The notes: generated by a model from the sequence alone, not told the origin. 64,000 nucleotides of DNA from Rhexocercosporidium sp. MPI-PUGE-AT-0058 (GCA_020746875.1 JAGTJL010000012.1:1922001-1986000); one strand, 5' to 3'; shown: positions 42,700 through 55,015, counted from the first letter of the stretch. A program made the numbers and translations.

Positions 42700-44510
42700 T
42701 CAATATGCAGCTATCTTAAGATACACAGCGGATGGAGTCATGTTTGTGGAACTCCTAAAAGACCCACCCCTGCTATCTCCGACCTTCAGCAACCCGGGTC
42801 TTACGACCAATTGGACCTCGTTGATGACTCTATCGCTGGAATGATTCAGAGCGAAACAGACGTCTTTGTCCCTTGTATCTATTGGGTTGCCTGGTCCAGG
42901 AATCAGTAGCTGAAGACGGCATCGTTGTTTCCCGTAGGCGAGGGCCAAGCGACAAGCATTGTCCACAATATCGCGAATCTCCCGCGATTTGTCTTTGGAA
43001 GAAACTTGCGAGTACAAGCTCGATAGACTGCTGGTCACAGCTTGTTTGTTTGCTTCATAACTCAATTTGAGGTTTGAAGGTCTGCTACCCTTGAGTTCTT
43101 GTTCAAGTGTCTCCAGGGTGACATGTCTCCAAGTCTCGGAGCGAGTGTCTGCTTCAGGCCATTTGTACGGTTGCTCTAGATCTTCAAATCAGTGATCATG
43201 ATAATCATAAACATGGCTGTAGGACTTACCACTTCCAAAGAGCGCCGTCCAAGTTTCCATGAAGGAGTTGCCATATTCCCCCAATGCGCAGAAAGGTGTA
43301 GCAAAAATCCCGTCAAATATCACTTTCCAGAAGCAACTCTCGAGGACGTTTTTGTAATCTTTGTTCTGGGGATTCCGTATCATGGCGATTTGATTGCGCA
43401 ATGGTCCGGGATTATCTCGTCCAAGGTTGTCGAGTCCAAAAACTAGTCCGTGAATACTGCTTCTCAAATCCTCTAGCTGATCTCTACATGCCTTGTCCAC
43501 CAAAGGCTTAAATCCATCCACCGTGGTCAAGAGGGCATTCTGCAGTCGTGACTTTTCAGAATTGTGGTCATCTCTCGCCTTGCGCGCAGTGTCCTCAAAC
43601 TGCTGTTGCTTTTGTAGGAGCACTTCCGAATGTGTCTTTTCGAGATCTTGCAAAGTCCGGGAATGGATTCTCTCAAGACGAGCGATCTCTAGATTGTGGC
43701 TGGCAGTATTTTGAATAATCTTGGCTTCACAGGCTGCCACATCCAGGCTGTTCCTTTCCTTTAGTCGCGTGATCTCTGTTCCCTTGGTATGCACATCAAC
43801 CCGAAGCCTTTCGATTTCGGCTTTCAACTCTGCAACGCTCGTGGCCAGTCTGCCAGAATGATTGTACTGCTCGTCGTATTTTCGTTGTAGCATTTGGATG
43901 TAGCCTGGAATTCTTCTTGGCTCTGGCGGTTCCCGCCTCACAGACTGATCATATGGCGTCCAGTTCACCACAGAGCTCGAGACATCCGAAAATATGTTGT
44001 CTACGGCCTCTAGATCAGACTTCAAACTGGTGAGGTGATTTCTATAGCCGTGCCCGTCCTCTTCCAGAGCTTTTACATAGGCAATCACACCCGCACATCT
44101 CTCCTGGAAGCTTGGTTTTTCTTCATACTCTGCGTATCCCTGGCGGAGGGTCTGTAGAGACACTTTCCTTCGTAGACGCTCTGTCCTGACGCGAGCTGGA
44201 CTTGAATCCTTTCGTCGTCCGCTCGACATAGATCTTTTTGGTACCGAATGACCACCGCCCATGGTTTGAACAGGATCTGTGTGCTGAGGAGCCGTTCCTG
44301 GATCTTTAGGTCCTGGCTTCCATACGCTTTGAATTGCTCCCTGGTCTTGCAGTTCCTTCATCCGAGGCTTCTTCAGTGTAGAATTTTGCGTTCCTGGAGC
44401 ATTTCTGCCGAGTCTGTCAATACTTAGTCAACCATAAAACGGAATATGGTAACGCACCCTGTCCAGGGAAATAATTTTTGGATCTTCGACTTGCTCACTG
44501 TCCATGTCAT
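42700..44510 (-). CDS. Coiled-coil protein, family unknown
   Basis: Three exons on the minus strand: 44458-44510, 43230-44413, 42700-43181, giving 572 residues; introns of 44 and 48 nt, GT-AG. Of two possible upstream ATGs only MTWTVSKSKIQKLF keeps the frame. Residues 1-90 are basic and Ser/Pro-rich (KRSMSSGRRKDSSPARVRTERLRRK). Residues about 185-310 form a long coiled coil (ATSVAELKAEIERLRVDV, TGTEITRLKERN-type heptads, EIARLERIHSRTLQDLEKTH). The C-terminal 200 residues appear globular (ESCFWKVIFDGIFATPFCAL, WPEADTRSETWRHVTLETLE, CFALNHSSDRVINEVQLVV). No known domain is recognised. It is divergent from the Hsp70-like gene with a 439-base gap. Confidence 0.7.
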
Positions 44511-44949
44511 TGTGAGTACAGAATTGGGGAAGCTGATGAATATTCGCACAGAAGACTACTCATGAGAACCGCGGATCCTACGTACAAGGCTGTGGCCTTC
44601 TGCAGGAATGCCTTCAGCTCCCGTAGCTCTAGATCGTACACAGGCCGTGCAATTTCCACGCATGCAAGCCACCAATTCTAGTCACCGACCAGACAAGGCA
44701 TAGTTCGAAGAATTTCATATTGACCATTATTTGTGGAATATGCACCAAGCTGTCTCGGGCACCATTATGTTTCACTAGGAGTGGGAGAAATACATGGGTA
44801 TCTGATTGGGGCAGCCTGATCACTTCTCATATGAGGCTGAGAACATACTCTCCAAAGCCCGCTCCAAAGCTTCGTCGAATTCACTTTTGGGTCTCGTTGT
44901 GAATTTCCCGGCTTAAAAATACGTCCTCTCTCAGCACATTTGTTTCGAC
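44511..44949. promoter_or_regulatory. Divergent promoter of coiled-coil and Hsp70-like genes
   Basis: 439 bases separate the two starts, so control elements may be shared. AT-rich near the plus-strand start. I see no clear heat-shock element (alternating nGAAn blocks). Confidence 0.4.
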
Positions 44950-47195
44950 ATGGCCGTCCCTGTCAATTGTCTAGTCATCGGAATCGATTATGGGACTACA
45001 TACACAGGTGAGTTGCAATCTCATGCCTCACTCTAGAATTGCCAGAACCTTTGCTGAAATTTCTAGGTGTTGCATATAGAGATCTCACATTTGATGAGCA
45101 TGGTAATGTGAGAGACTCCGAAATTCAAATAGTGAGAGGGTGGCCAGGAATTGGCGCTATTAAAGATGAAAACAAAGTACCAAGCCAGATATCCTATGAT
45201 GTAGGGTTTCATAGTGAGCGTCAATGGGGTTACGATATCAGTACGGATACCGCCAGGCTAGGACTTACCAAGCTTCAACTCGAAGACCAGGACAAGGTGG
45301 ATGAGCTCAAAAAGATTCTCGAGGCGGTCAAAGCCATGGAAACTCTCGATTTCAGCAGAATCGAGTATCACAACGGTCTAGCTTTGACTTACAGCAAAGA
45401 TCCTGAAGCTGTTGTTGCGGACTATTTGTCAAAAATCAGAGAGCACCTCATGGGCGACTTGAGGGAGCTATATGATGCGGTGTATCTTGCACTCACGCCA
45501 ATTGACTTAGTTGTCACTGTACCTGCAGTAATTCTCCCATCAGCGACTGTCGAAACTCACACTGACAACTAGAAAGGAATGGTCTGAGGGAGCCAAAGAT
45601 AGAACTTTGAGGGCCTTCAGGCAAGCCGGATTTGACAAAGGGAATCCCGACTTTGCTAGTCTACGGGAGACGATCTTAATGTCCGAGCCAGAAGCAGCTG
45701 CTCTGGCAGTGGTGCGAGACTTTGACGGCGAGAATGTTTTCCGGGTAAGACTAACATATGTTTAAATTTCGATTGCTGCTAACATGTCGGAAAGGCAGGG
45801 GATTGTTTCGTTGTCTGTGATGCTGGTGGTGGGACTGTGGTAAGAGAATATTGTTTCCAATTGCCAGATGACAATGCTGATCTGCTGAGGATCTAATCTC
45901 GTACCGAATCAGAGACACACGGCCTCTGGTATTAGAGGAAGTAGGATATGCCACGGGTATGCTTCACATGAATTGCTCGCGAATATGTTCTAATGTTTCA
46001 CAGGGGGTAAATTTGGCGCTTCATACATAGATACAGCCTTTCAAACGTGGCTGCACGGCAAGATTGGAAGTGAAAATTACGCCAAACTCATCACTGATTC
46101 AGCCGAAAGCGCCATTGGATCACACAAAACCATCACAAAAGACATGCAAGAACTCATGACAGTGTTCGAGCCTGTCAAACGACACTTTGATGGAACACGG
46201 CGTGACAGCTCAATCGCATTGCCTCGTATCCTGGAGGATATCCCAGAAGATCGAACGAACGGTATATTGGATGGGGAAATCAGAATTACTCAGTAAGAAG
46301 AGCTTATGGACGGCAATGCCTGTTACTAACTATGCTCAGCAAAGACTTGGCATTGTTCTTCGATCCAATTGTTGGCCAGATTCTTGATCTGATTGAAAGA
46401 CAAATCACTCAGGTCAAAATGGCGAGGCACAATGTGAAGGTAAGTTTCTCCGATGTTTTAGTTCCAGCCAACATGCTTAATGTTCAATCAGGATATCATT
46501 CTCTCAGGGGGGTTCGGGGAATCGCCATATCTACAGAAGAAAATCAAAGAGTTTGCGCGTCACAGGCGAATCGAGACTCGTATTGCAAATGATCCCTGGC
46601 TCTCTGTCGTACGCGGAGCAGTGCAAAAGGGCCTTGAACAAAACATTCGACCTCAAAGTCACCGCCGAAGCCGCAGCCACTATGGTGTATCTACTTCTCA
46701 GCCCTTTACTTCATTTCGCCACAACGAGAAGGACGCATACAACGACCCGTTTGATGGCGAGAAGAAGGCAAGAAGACAAATGACTTGGCTGATACGGAAA
46801 GGTGACACACTGCCATCTGGCTCCAAGAAAGTATCCATGGAGATTTGCAGGAAGTTCGGCCCTGATGAGGAAAGGGTTTTCAGCACCACCATCATTCGTT
46901 ATAATGACGATTTTGCGCCTCAGTCTCAAGATGATATTCATGGTGGTATGAACTACACTCAATGCATTGCAAGTCGTAACTGACAATATGTTTAGGAGGT
47001 GCCAAATCTGATCTGGTTTACTATGACTTGAGTAACTTCACAGGGAATTTCACTCAAGTCAGAGGGGGGGCGCGAGGAACTCCATATTTCTCGGCTAAAA
47101 TGGAGCTTCAGTTGGAATTGTTTGAGAACAACACGTATCAGGTAACAGTGAGTTTCAACAAACAGGTGATTGCCGCATCTGAGGTGTTTGGTTGA
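44950..47195 (+). CDS. Hsp70-like ATPase, HSPA12 type
   Basis: Nine exons: 44950-45007, 45067-45527, 45577-45744, 45795-45839, 45890-45956, 46004-46292, 46340-46439, 46492-46945, 46996-47195; 613 residues. Actin/Hsp70-type ATPase motifs are in order: phosphate-1 CLVIGIDYGTTYTGVAYRD at residues 7-25, connect-1/phosphate-2 FVVCDAGGGTVDLISYR, and the adenosine motif DIILSGGFGESPYLQKKI. The segment VVTVPAEWSEGAKDRTLRAF is typical of HSPA12-type proteins. The canonical Hsp70 peptide-binding lid is absent; instead there is a beta-rich tail of about 180 residues. Expanded families of this type are common in filamentous fungi with no assigned role. The last donor site could also be used four bases earlier in the GGTGGT stretch, changing one residue. 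Confidence 0.85.
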
Positions 47196-47876
47196 GAGAA
47201 TTCTGTTCAGGAAGACTGTAGATATCCCAAGCTTTATACCATGATGCATAGTTCAACGTGCAAGTTTGCCAGCAGGACCTGATTGGATTTCAGGGCATAA
47301 TCACGAATACTGATCTTTTGAATTAGACTTCTCACTCTAGAGTATTGTCCGCATTTTCGGCCCAACGTGACTAGTCCAAGTGATAGCTGAGAGTCTCTAA
47401 AGGTTGATATCTGTCCCACCGACAATCTCGAACCTTGGGGGACACTGTTCGTTCAGCCTCACAGCCACCAAAACCCCCCTCTTAAAGCGGCATCACGCCA
47501 CAAAACACCACAATTCCGAGTGAGCGTGACTATGTGCCTGACTGGGGTTGAAATTCCGCCTTGGGCTGTGTGGCTTGATTAAAGTGCAAAGGGCATTAAG
47601 CTACGCGCTCGATGACATCCCGTCTCTACAGCTTGGTCTGAGAACCAGGACATGGCCCACGAAAGATCACATCATCCAATTTTCTTTATTCATTCAAGTC
47701 GGTTTGGAATGATAGTCATTTTACGATTGAGCTTACTTTTGTGCTAACCTTGGGATAGAAACCCGCACCCTGAAGGAATAGAACTGGGACAGCTAGAGGT
47801 GCACAACATTTCACACGGACTGGCGGTTCCAGAGAAAGGGAATTAAAATCCCATTTCCAGTCATACCAGAAGCAAG
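47196..47876. other. Intergenic
   Basis: 3' flank of the Hsp70-like gene and 5' flank of the small membrane-protein gene. No gene or repeat supported. Confidence 0.45.
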
Positions 47877-48593
47877 ATGTCAAATTCAACTATGAAGATG
47901 TTGAATGCCGTTAAAGCCGCCCAAGCAGTCTACGAGACGCATTCCATATGGAAACTCGATCGAAGCAATGTTTTCAAAGTTGCCTCCAACGACTCTAGAA
48001 TCGTTTTCGTGCACTCGATTTATGGCAATTCCACTCGCTTCAAAGAAGTCACTCGAATGAACTCCACCAATGTCGGCTCCGTACCGCTCATGTCATTCAT
48101 CTACCTCTTGATGTCCATCGTCATCGTTGCTGTCATGTTTGAACAGGTCAGCCAATGGGCCCTCGGACTCCACCATTCCAACGCCACGCCCTACAAGTCT
48201 ACTCTCTCATCTTCCAACCTCACCGAGAAACAATTCGCGCGACAGCTCAAAGCATTGTATCGGCACAACGAGAAGGGGATATGGGTGAGCTCGGAGACGG
48301 AGACGGTTGACAAGATTGGTGGTACGGGTTCTCGGGATATCAGACGGTGTGCGGAATTGATACGTGCAAAGTTCGGGCTGGATATTGACGTTTACAACTT
48401 GAGAGATGTAACGAGGGCCAACATACCAGTGAAGTTGGAGAAGGAGAGACAAAGCGAGGGCGCCATGGCAGATCTTAAGACCATGGTGAGAGGATGGGTG
48501 GAGAAGAAGGCGAATTGGAGTGACGAAGAGTGGAAGATCGTAGAGGAGATTGGGGAAAGGGTTGCCAGGCTGCGAATGAGACGAGATGGTTGA
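47877..48593 (+). CDS. Hypothetical single-pass membrane protein
   Basis: Intron-free frame of 238 residues. One strong hydrophobic segment lies at about residues 69-90 (VPLMSFIYLLMSIVIVAVMF). The N-terminal side is Asn/Ser-rich with N-x-S/T sites. The C-terminal side is charged and helical (EKQFARQLKALYRHNEKGIW, DIRRCAELIRAKFGLDIDVY, WVEKKANWSDEEWKIVEEIG). No family is recognised. The start lies in AAGATGTCA after a purine-rich leader. Even codon use along the frame supports a real gene. It lies at the right edge of the orphan-rich block. Confidence 0.55.
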   Translation: MSNSTMKMLNAVKAAQAVYETHSIWKLDRSNVFKVASNDSRIVFVHSIYGNSTRFKEVTRMNSTNVGSVPLMSFIYLLMSIVIVAVMFEQVSQWALGLHHSNATPYKSTLSSSNLTEKQFARQLKALYRHNEKGIWVSSETETVDKIGGTGSRDIRRCAELIRAKFGLDIDVYNLRDVTRANIPVKLEKERQSEGAMADLKTMVRGWVEKKANWSDEEWKIVEEIGERVARLRMRRDG

Positions 48594-49543
48594 AAGGAGC
48601 CTGTACTCACAGACAGTTTTACTATGGCGAGATAAATGGAGTGTCTGCATTCCATTTCACGTAGAGAGGAAGACGACGTTGAAGTGGAGATCCAAGCAAA
48701 GCTTTTTTTCTTGCACTGGTTATTGAGTCAAAGGCGCTTATTGGAGGACAAGAAATCACAGAACATAACAAAATATATGTAAATGCGGTATTCTCGTGGA
48801 GGCATTTTTTTTTCATTCCCCTTAAAGCTACATAAAATCCATCATATGTATCAAGTATGTCCGCATTTTACCTTGCGTTTTTCCCTTCGCTAGCTTCACT
48901 GTCCCACTGGCTTATCTCACCTGAGCACACTTCTTTGAAAGCTTTCAGCTCAATCTATCTTGCTGCTTCTAGGAACTTTATGCGAAGTTCAAATAGGGAT
49001 GTTTAACAAATGTTATGCAATTTGACGTCATCAAAACGATGTTGGAATGATCAAGTGACATCAAATATCATAGTGAAATGATCGAGCCACCTCCCTGGTG
49101 CCGACTCGTACACCTATACACTCTTCGAAGCACCAATAATATTAAACAGTTCATTGCCAAGCACGCTCATACCTTCACATGTTTACATGTGCTACCGACA
49201 ATCTTCACTGTTTCCACCATGGGAAGTCCTCGCGGCATAACAATTACCCCACGAGTCCGGGAGTCCGTAACGTTAAGCGAGACTAGTCCTATCCCAGAGA
49301 TGGCTCCCCTCCCAAGAATTGTTTCGCGATGGCATCAAAACTCAGTGTTGAAACAAACGGCCACTACGGCGAACTGCCGTTGGCTAGATCTTAGTCTGAT
49401 TTGGAGCGAGCGTAGGCGTCGGCTTGTTTCACGCCCGATGATTCTGCTTCCTAGATTTCATATATCTCACAGTCCTTCACTTGAATGACCCCTCTGTATC
49501 GAACCTTAGACTGTCCCGTTCATATTATCACTTCACCGGCGAA
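48594..49543. other. Intergenic
   Basis: 950 bases ahead of the first P450 gene. The open frame at 49078-49488 (plus) has no domain and no splice link to the P450, so it is treated as chance. A T-run lies at about 48808. Confidence 0.45.
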
Positions 49544-51277
49544 ATGTCAACAGCAACTTTCTGGACTTTGGGACTGCCACTAATTCTTATCTACATTGTT
49601 CTCCGTAATAGTGGAAGTTATTTCGTTGACTCCTCTGTGGCATTGACAGGAGGAGCTTTCTACTTGTGTTTCCTGTTAATACTAGTCGTGTTCAAGCTCT
49701 ATGTGTATCCGTTTTACATCAGTCCGCTACGGCACTTACCAGAGCCCAAGGTAGATCATACGGCTATGCTTTTTTAAGCCATTATACTTACATTTTCAGG
49801 GTGCAGGATGGCTCTGGGCCCATGCGTCCCAAATCCGTAAGAACCACAACGGAGCACCCTATCGGCGATGGATTTCCGAAGTCCCCAATCGAGGCCTAAT
49901 CCGTTTCCGAGTGCTCTTCAACCAGGAACGGATCTTCTTGACGTCAACGGAGGCACTGCGTGAAGTACTCGTCACCAACAGCTACGACTTCATCAAGCCC
50001 GAACAGGCCTCTTTCACATTCCGCAAAATCCTAGGGGATGGTGTCCTCGTTGCGAACGGAGCAACTCACAAGGTACGAGATGATATTCAAGTGCATTGGA
50101 TCACCAATAACTGAAGTTGTACGTTTAGCGCCAACGCAAGATTCTCATGCCCGCCTTCGCCTTCAGACACGTCAAAGATCTCTACCCAGTATTCTGGGAC
50201 AAGGCAACCAAATCAACCGATGTGATTGCCGCCGCACTCCACAAACCAGATATTCCCGGCGAGAAGCCCTCCAATGTCCAAAACACCTACGACTGGGCAA
50301 GCAGAGTCACACTCGACATCATTGGCGTCGCAGGAATGGGCTTCGAGTTCAACGCGACCGAAAACCCACATGGAGACCTGTACGCCGCTTATCATGCTCT
50401 CTTTACCACCGAACCTCCTCTATTCCGGTGGATCAACATAGGAATTACCATTTCCTTCAAGTATGTATTCCCACTAATCAAAAGGGTATTTCCGAATCTC
50501 AAAGGTAGCATCACGAGAATTAGAGGTGTAGCTTATGATCTCATTCGCAATAAGCGTTCCCTGGCAGAGAAAGGAAAACATATGGGTGTTGACATCTTAT
50601 CTGTGGCTATGGAATCCGGTGATCTGACGGACGACGAGCTTGCCAGTCAAATCATGACTTTCCTCGCCGCTGGACACGAGACGACAGCATCGGCTCTGAC
50701 ATGGACAACCTACCTTCTATGCACACATCCCGAGATCCAGAAACGACTGAGAGAAGAGATCAGAACTAAGCTCTGTGTTGACGGTGTCTTGAAATCCTCA
50801 GTCGATGCTCTGGAAATCGACCACCTCCCCTACCTCAACGCAGTCTGCAACGAAGTCCTCCGCATCATGCCTTCAGTCCCAATGACCATCCGCGTCCCCA
50901 CCCACGACACCACCATCCTCGGCCAACCCGTCCCCAAAGATACGCCTATCATCGTCGCAGCATGGGCAGTGAACGCCAGCAAAGATTTCTGGGGTGAAGA
51001 TGCCCACGAGTTCAACCCCAATCGTTGGCTCGGTGAAGGGAACGCGAAGTCGGGGGGCGCGATTAATAATTTTGCGAATTTGACGTTCTTGCATGGCCCG
51101 AGGAGTTGTATTGGGAAGGATTTTGCGAGGTCGGAGTTACTGTGTTTAGTAGCTGCTTGGTTTGGGAGGTTTGAGGTTGAGTTAGAACATCCAGGGTTGG
51201 AGAAGGATATGATTGGCTGGGTGACTTTGAGACCGCAGCATGGGTTGCCGGTGAAGTACAAGGAGATTGTGGGATGA
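49544..51277 (+). CDS. Cytochrome P450 monooxygenase (first of two)
   Basis: Three exons: 49544-49750, 49800-50072, 50129-51277; 542 residues. Two N-terminal hydrophobic segments (LGLPLILIYIVL and AFYLCFLLILVVFKLYVYPF) anchor it in the ER. Diagnostic motifs are the I-helix AGHETTASAL, the K-helix EVLRIMP (ExxR), the PERF-like FNPNRWL, and the heme loop FLHGPRSCIGKDFARSE with Cys487. The early GAPYRRWISEVPNRGLIRF resembles P450s of the CYP3/CYP5-like clan. The substrate is unknown. It is convergent with a second P450 only about 100 bases away. All catalytic motifs are intact. Confidence 0.92.
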
Positions 51278-51379
51278 TGATTTGATTCCTGCATCTATGA
51301 AACGACCTGAATGACAATTTGTTTATCCTATTGACGCCCCTGACTTAACACCGATCAAGCAATTTGATACCCACATGCC

Positions 51380-53075
51380 TTACTGCCTCTCGCGGAACTG
51401 TACATATGGACCATCCTTCAAACTTGTAAATGAGTCCTTCAATTGATACTCCTCTTTCCTTTGTCTTCCCCACTCCAGCTCCGGTCGTCCCTCGCCCACA
51501 CTCGTGCCCTCCGCCAGCTTCATATCATACATAAACACCGTCCTCGCCAAGCTCGTCATCAACTCGGCGTAAGCGAGCCCCTTTCCAATGCAGCCTCTTG
51601 GTCCAATACTGAAAGGGCAAAAGGCCGATTGTGCCACCGCAACACTTTCTTTGCTCACTAAGGGAGAAGAGTCGGCCATCCAACGAGAGGGGTTGAATGT
51701 GAACGGTGCTGGGTAGTAATCAGGGTTGTGGTGCAGTGCATAGTGTGGTGTTCCAACAACGATGCCCTCTGGGATATGCATTCCGTCGATATCGAGTCCT
51801 CCAGGCATCACCTCGCGGGGCAAGATACCACCAACGGGTGGCGAAAGTCGCATAGCTTCATCGATGACCGCTCGGAGGTACGCACACGAGTTCAACGTGG
51901 GGCCCGAATGAATATCCTCGAGATCGGAGAATGTCGATCGAACTTCCTCGTACAACTTCTCTAGCGTAGATGGATTGTGTACCAAATAGAAGAATGCCGA
52001 GGCGAGCGCCGTTGAAGTCGTGTCCGAGCCGGCAATAATGAGAAGGTTACTCTCGCCCCAGAGTTCTGGTCCGGTGAACCCCTTTCCGGTTTCAGGATCG
52101 CGGGCGTTCAGGAGATAGTAGAAGAAGTCTTTTCGGTCGGTGTCAAGTCCAACCTTGCTTCGTTCGGCAGCTTGAGCTTTGCTGTATGCCATATACTGCA
52201 TTCTCATGTTGTAAATCTTGCTGAAGAGGATTTTATTCAACCCGAGTGTCTTGATGCTAGGGTTGGTACCGAGCTATGATAATCAGCTACGAATTCAGTA
52301 GATCGGGAAGAGAGAGTCCATACAATCAGATGCATGTGCGCTGCATTGCCAATAAGATCAATGACATGACGATTCTCCTCATGGTCCAACATCTCGAATG
52401 CCTTCCCGAAACACAAATCACCCATGACATCGAATGTCAAGTAATTTGCCCAATCGGCCATATTCTGAGCAACGCTCCACTGCCCCTTCGCGCCAGCCTT
52501 CTCGACCAACGCAGGCTTGGCACCGAGTTTGGAGCAGAAGGTCCGAACATTAGCCAAGATGTACTTCTCCATGCTCTTAATCGCACCATCAGAGAAAGCG
52601 TGGGAGAGAACTCGGCGTTTCCGAGCATGGCTGGCCTTATCGATGGAGCTGTGAGTGTTGAAAGTATCTTTCGTGGGTGGGAAGACCGAGTAAAATTGGG
52701 ATTTCTTGACGTTGGCTTTGTGGCCGTAGATTGCCTTCAATGCCGAGTTGGTATTGATCGAGAGACTGTTAGGCCCGAAGCGGACGACTGGTCCATACGT
52801 CTCGTGACATCTCCAGAACTCAAGATGACGGTCTCCCTTCCATGCGTGGTAGACGGAGTACCAGTCTGTTATCTTGGCGAGGAAGGGTCCTGGGTATTTC
52901 GCCAGCGGATGGAATGTCAGGCGGTAGATTGTCAGGACGGTAAGCTACAGTAAGTTAGATATGTGTTTGGATCAGAGAAGTGAGTGCATACGTATGCAAT
53001 GGACAGAAGTGCAGTCCATATGGTCAATTTCGTAAGCAAGCCGAAGAGGTTGCTTTCGTTACCGAATAACAACAT
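51380..53075 (-). CDS. Cytochrome P450 monooxygenase (second of two)
   Basis: Three exons on the minus strand: 52992-53075, 52324-52944, 51380-52273; 532 residues, introns of 47 and 50 nt. The N-terminal anchor is LTKLTIWTALLSIAY continued by LTVLTIYRLTFHPLAKYPGP, a proline-hinge typical of CYP65/benzoate-hydroxylase-like fungal P450s. Motifs: I-helix IIAGSDTTSTALA, ExxR in DEAMRLSPP, FNPSRWM, and the heme loop FSIGPRGCIGKGLAYAE with Cys463. The start chosen is the first ATG in frame. It clearly differs from the neighbouring P450, so the pair is not a recent duplication. The substrate is unknown; members of this group often tailor secondary metabolites. Confidence 0.92.
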
Positions 53076-53963
53076 CGTAATCTTTGTCCCGGCGTCGCTC
53101 GGGAAGCAGGACAAATTACACAACCCGAATAAGAAATATTTTCCAACAAGATCGACGAGAAATAAGGGAATTATCAAGAAGTTCTCATGTCGGACAGAAA
53201 TCTTTTTATTTCTTATTGATTCTAATCAACCGACTTATGAACGTTTGGGAATGCGCCAAGTGCAACTCGTTTGAGAATTGTATGCCGATGAAAGCCGCGG
53301 CTTATTTTGACTAGTAACAAAGAGGAAAGTGAGCAATCCTAGAAAGCCAATCAAGAACGTCGTATTGCTATTTAGCGGATTAATAACGGAATCAAGATCC
53401 TTGGAAACTTGGAGTCCCTTTGGTGATATAATGGGGTTTGACCCCTCTGCGGGGTGCGGAGGCGACGGCATGTCCGGTATGCTACGGATCGGCTATTGTT
53501 GGAAAGGCGATTGAAGCCGCCCACATTTGATACATTGTGAACAGCGGTGAAGGTAGATTCTTTTTTCGAAGAGTAGTGGTTTGACCAAAGAAATGATACA
53601 GTACTGATGTGTTGAAGTTAATATTGTTGTTCTGTTAGGATATCCGAGTTCTGGAGGGAGGCTTTCCCGTTCCCCAGGTGTTCCCCCAAGCCGAGATCCA
53701 GGTAAGGTGCAAGGCAAGGGACCACACAATTGAAAGACAGCCAGAAATGTAAATTACACAATATTTTTGTTGAAAATGAGACATAATGACTCTGCTGGTG
53801 CGGCAAATAGATTTACGACTGCTTTTCCGCCTTTTGGACAATGCTTTGTTCCATCCTCATTCAATCTCAACCGTAATTCCACACAAGGACTTGGGTTTGA
53901 CCTTCCAAGCTTGAGAACGAAGTCACGAAATCTCTACTTTCTTCGACTGTGCGCTATAGTGGA
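53076..53963. other. Intergenic
   Basis: 888 bases between the second P450 and the NmrA-like gene, both minus strand. No coding frame or RNA gene supported; presumably the P450 promoter and the 3' UTR of the reductase gene. Confidence 0.45.
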
Positions 53964-55015
53964 CTACGAGGCCAGCTGGGCCGCAATGGTAGTTCTGATG
54001 GCAACCTCCAAAGTCTCCGTATCCTCCGCGTCAATCAAATAATTATCTCGCTTCTCATACAAGGTTCCACCTTCACCCCAGATCCTCTTCAAAGTGAAGA
54101 CAGTAGCTGCTGGATGCTTGTTGGCATATGCATCCTTCTCAAGTTCCCGTACTTTCTCAGGAGTTGTGTATGAGATACTCCACTTGTCTCCTGTCTGTTT
54201 CTCGAACTCAGCAACGATCTCAGCGGGTGTCGTGGTGAATGAATTGACTTTGAGGGCACGGTTGCGAGACGCCTCTGGGTGGAGCAGGGCCTTTACGACA
54301 AGTCTTCCCACACTGAGAAAATTTAGTGTCTGGAATTGATAAAAGGGTTAGAGTGGACTTACTCATCCGGTGTCGTCAAGCTGACCTTTCCTTTGCCATC
54401 TCCGATGAGGACAGCCTTCTTCTCCTTCACGTTGAAGCATCCGATTTCCGGGGCATATGGGGCAGTGCCGAGATATCCTCCAACATCTGCATAGGGCCCA
54501 GTAACGATATATGTGTACTCCAAACCCGAAGTCTCCTTCAATGCAGCTCTGACCTTGAGCTTCTGTTGATGTGGTACTTCGTTTGCAGATTCAGGACCAT
54601 ATTCAATATCCGTTCCGTATTCTGAGGGGAAGAAGCGCTTGACTGTAGGAGCTTGCTCGGCGAGCTTAATCCATTCGACTTGTTCGCCAATTGCCATTCG
54701 ACCGACTGCGCTGATGACTGTATCGACGCCTAGGTTTCGTCAGCATAGTCCCAAATCTTCTCCTCGTTCTGCAGACTCACCTTGGAAAGCCTTCAGCAAG
54801 TCCTCTGGTTTCTGAACATTCCCAACAATAACCCCCACCCCTTTCGCCCGCAGCCCATCCAACAACTCCGCCTTGCTCTCTGCGGTCTTTGGCGACGTGA
54901 AGATGGCAATGTGCCCGAAAGAATCCTTTGCCTTGACAATCTGATCGAGGATATAAGAGCCAATGTAGCCAGTTCCTCCAAGTATCAATAGATTCTCTTT
55001 TTTAGGTTGTGCCAT
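53964..55015 (-). CDS. NmrA-like / isoflavone-reductase-type NAD(P)-binding protein
   Basis: Three exons on the minus strand: 54781-55015, 54363-54729, 53964-54312; 316 residues, introns of 51 and 50 nt. The N-terminus has a classical dinucleotide-binding fold: [20 protein letters not shown] with GxxGxxG, then [17 protein letters not shown] and [10 protein letters not shown]. The middle has [19 protein letters not shown], a hallmark of isoflavone-reductase-like proteins, and [17 protein letters not shown]. The C-terminus ([20 protein letters not shown]) completes the usual length. Such proteins are either small-molecule reductases or redox-sensing regulators. Position beside two P450s favours an enzyme role, as an inference only. 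Confidence 0.9.

Noticed and set aside
49078..49488. 136-codon open frame upstream of the first P450
   Set aside because: Not spliceable in frame to the P450 start and no domain; the P450's own ATG at 49544 with its membrane anchor suffices.
52276..52953. 225-codon open frame on the plus strand
   Set aside because: Antisense shadow of the second P450 exon; no domain, and the minus frame carries clear P450 motifs.
49544..53075. P450 pair as a recent duplication
   Set aside because: The N-termini, heme loops and intron positions differ; the two belong to different P450 groups.
49544..55015. Full secondary-metabolite gene cluster
   Set aside because: No backbone synthase or transporter lies within the window next to these genes, so only a mini-cluster is proposed.
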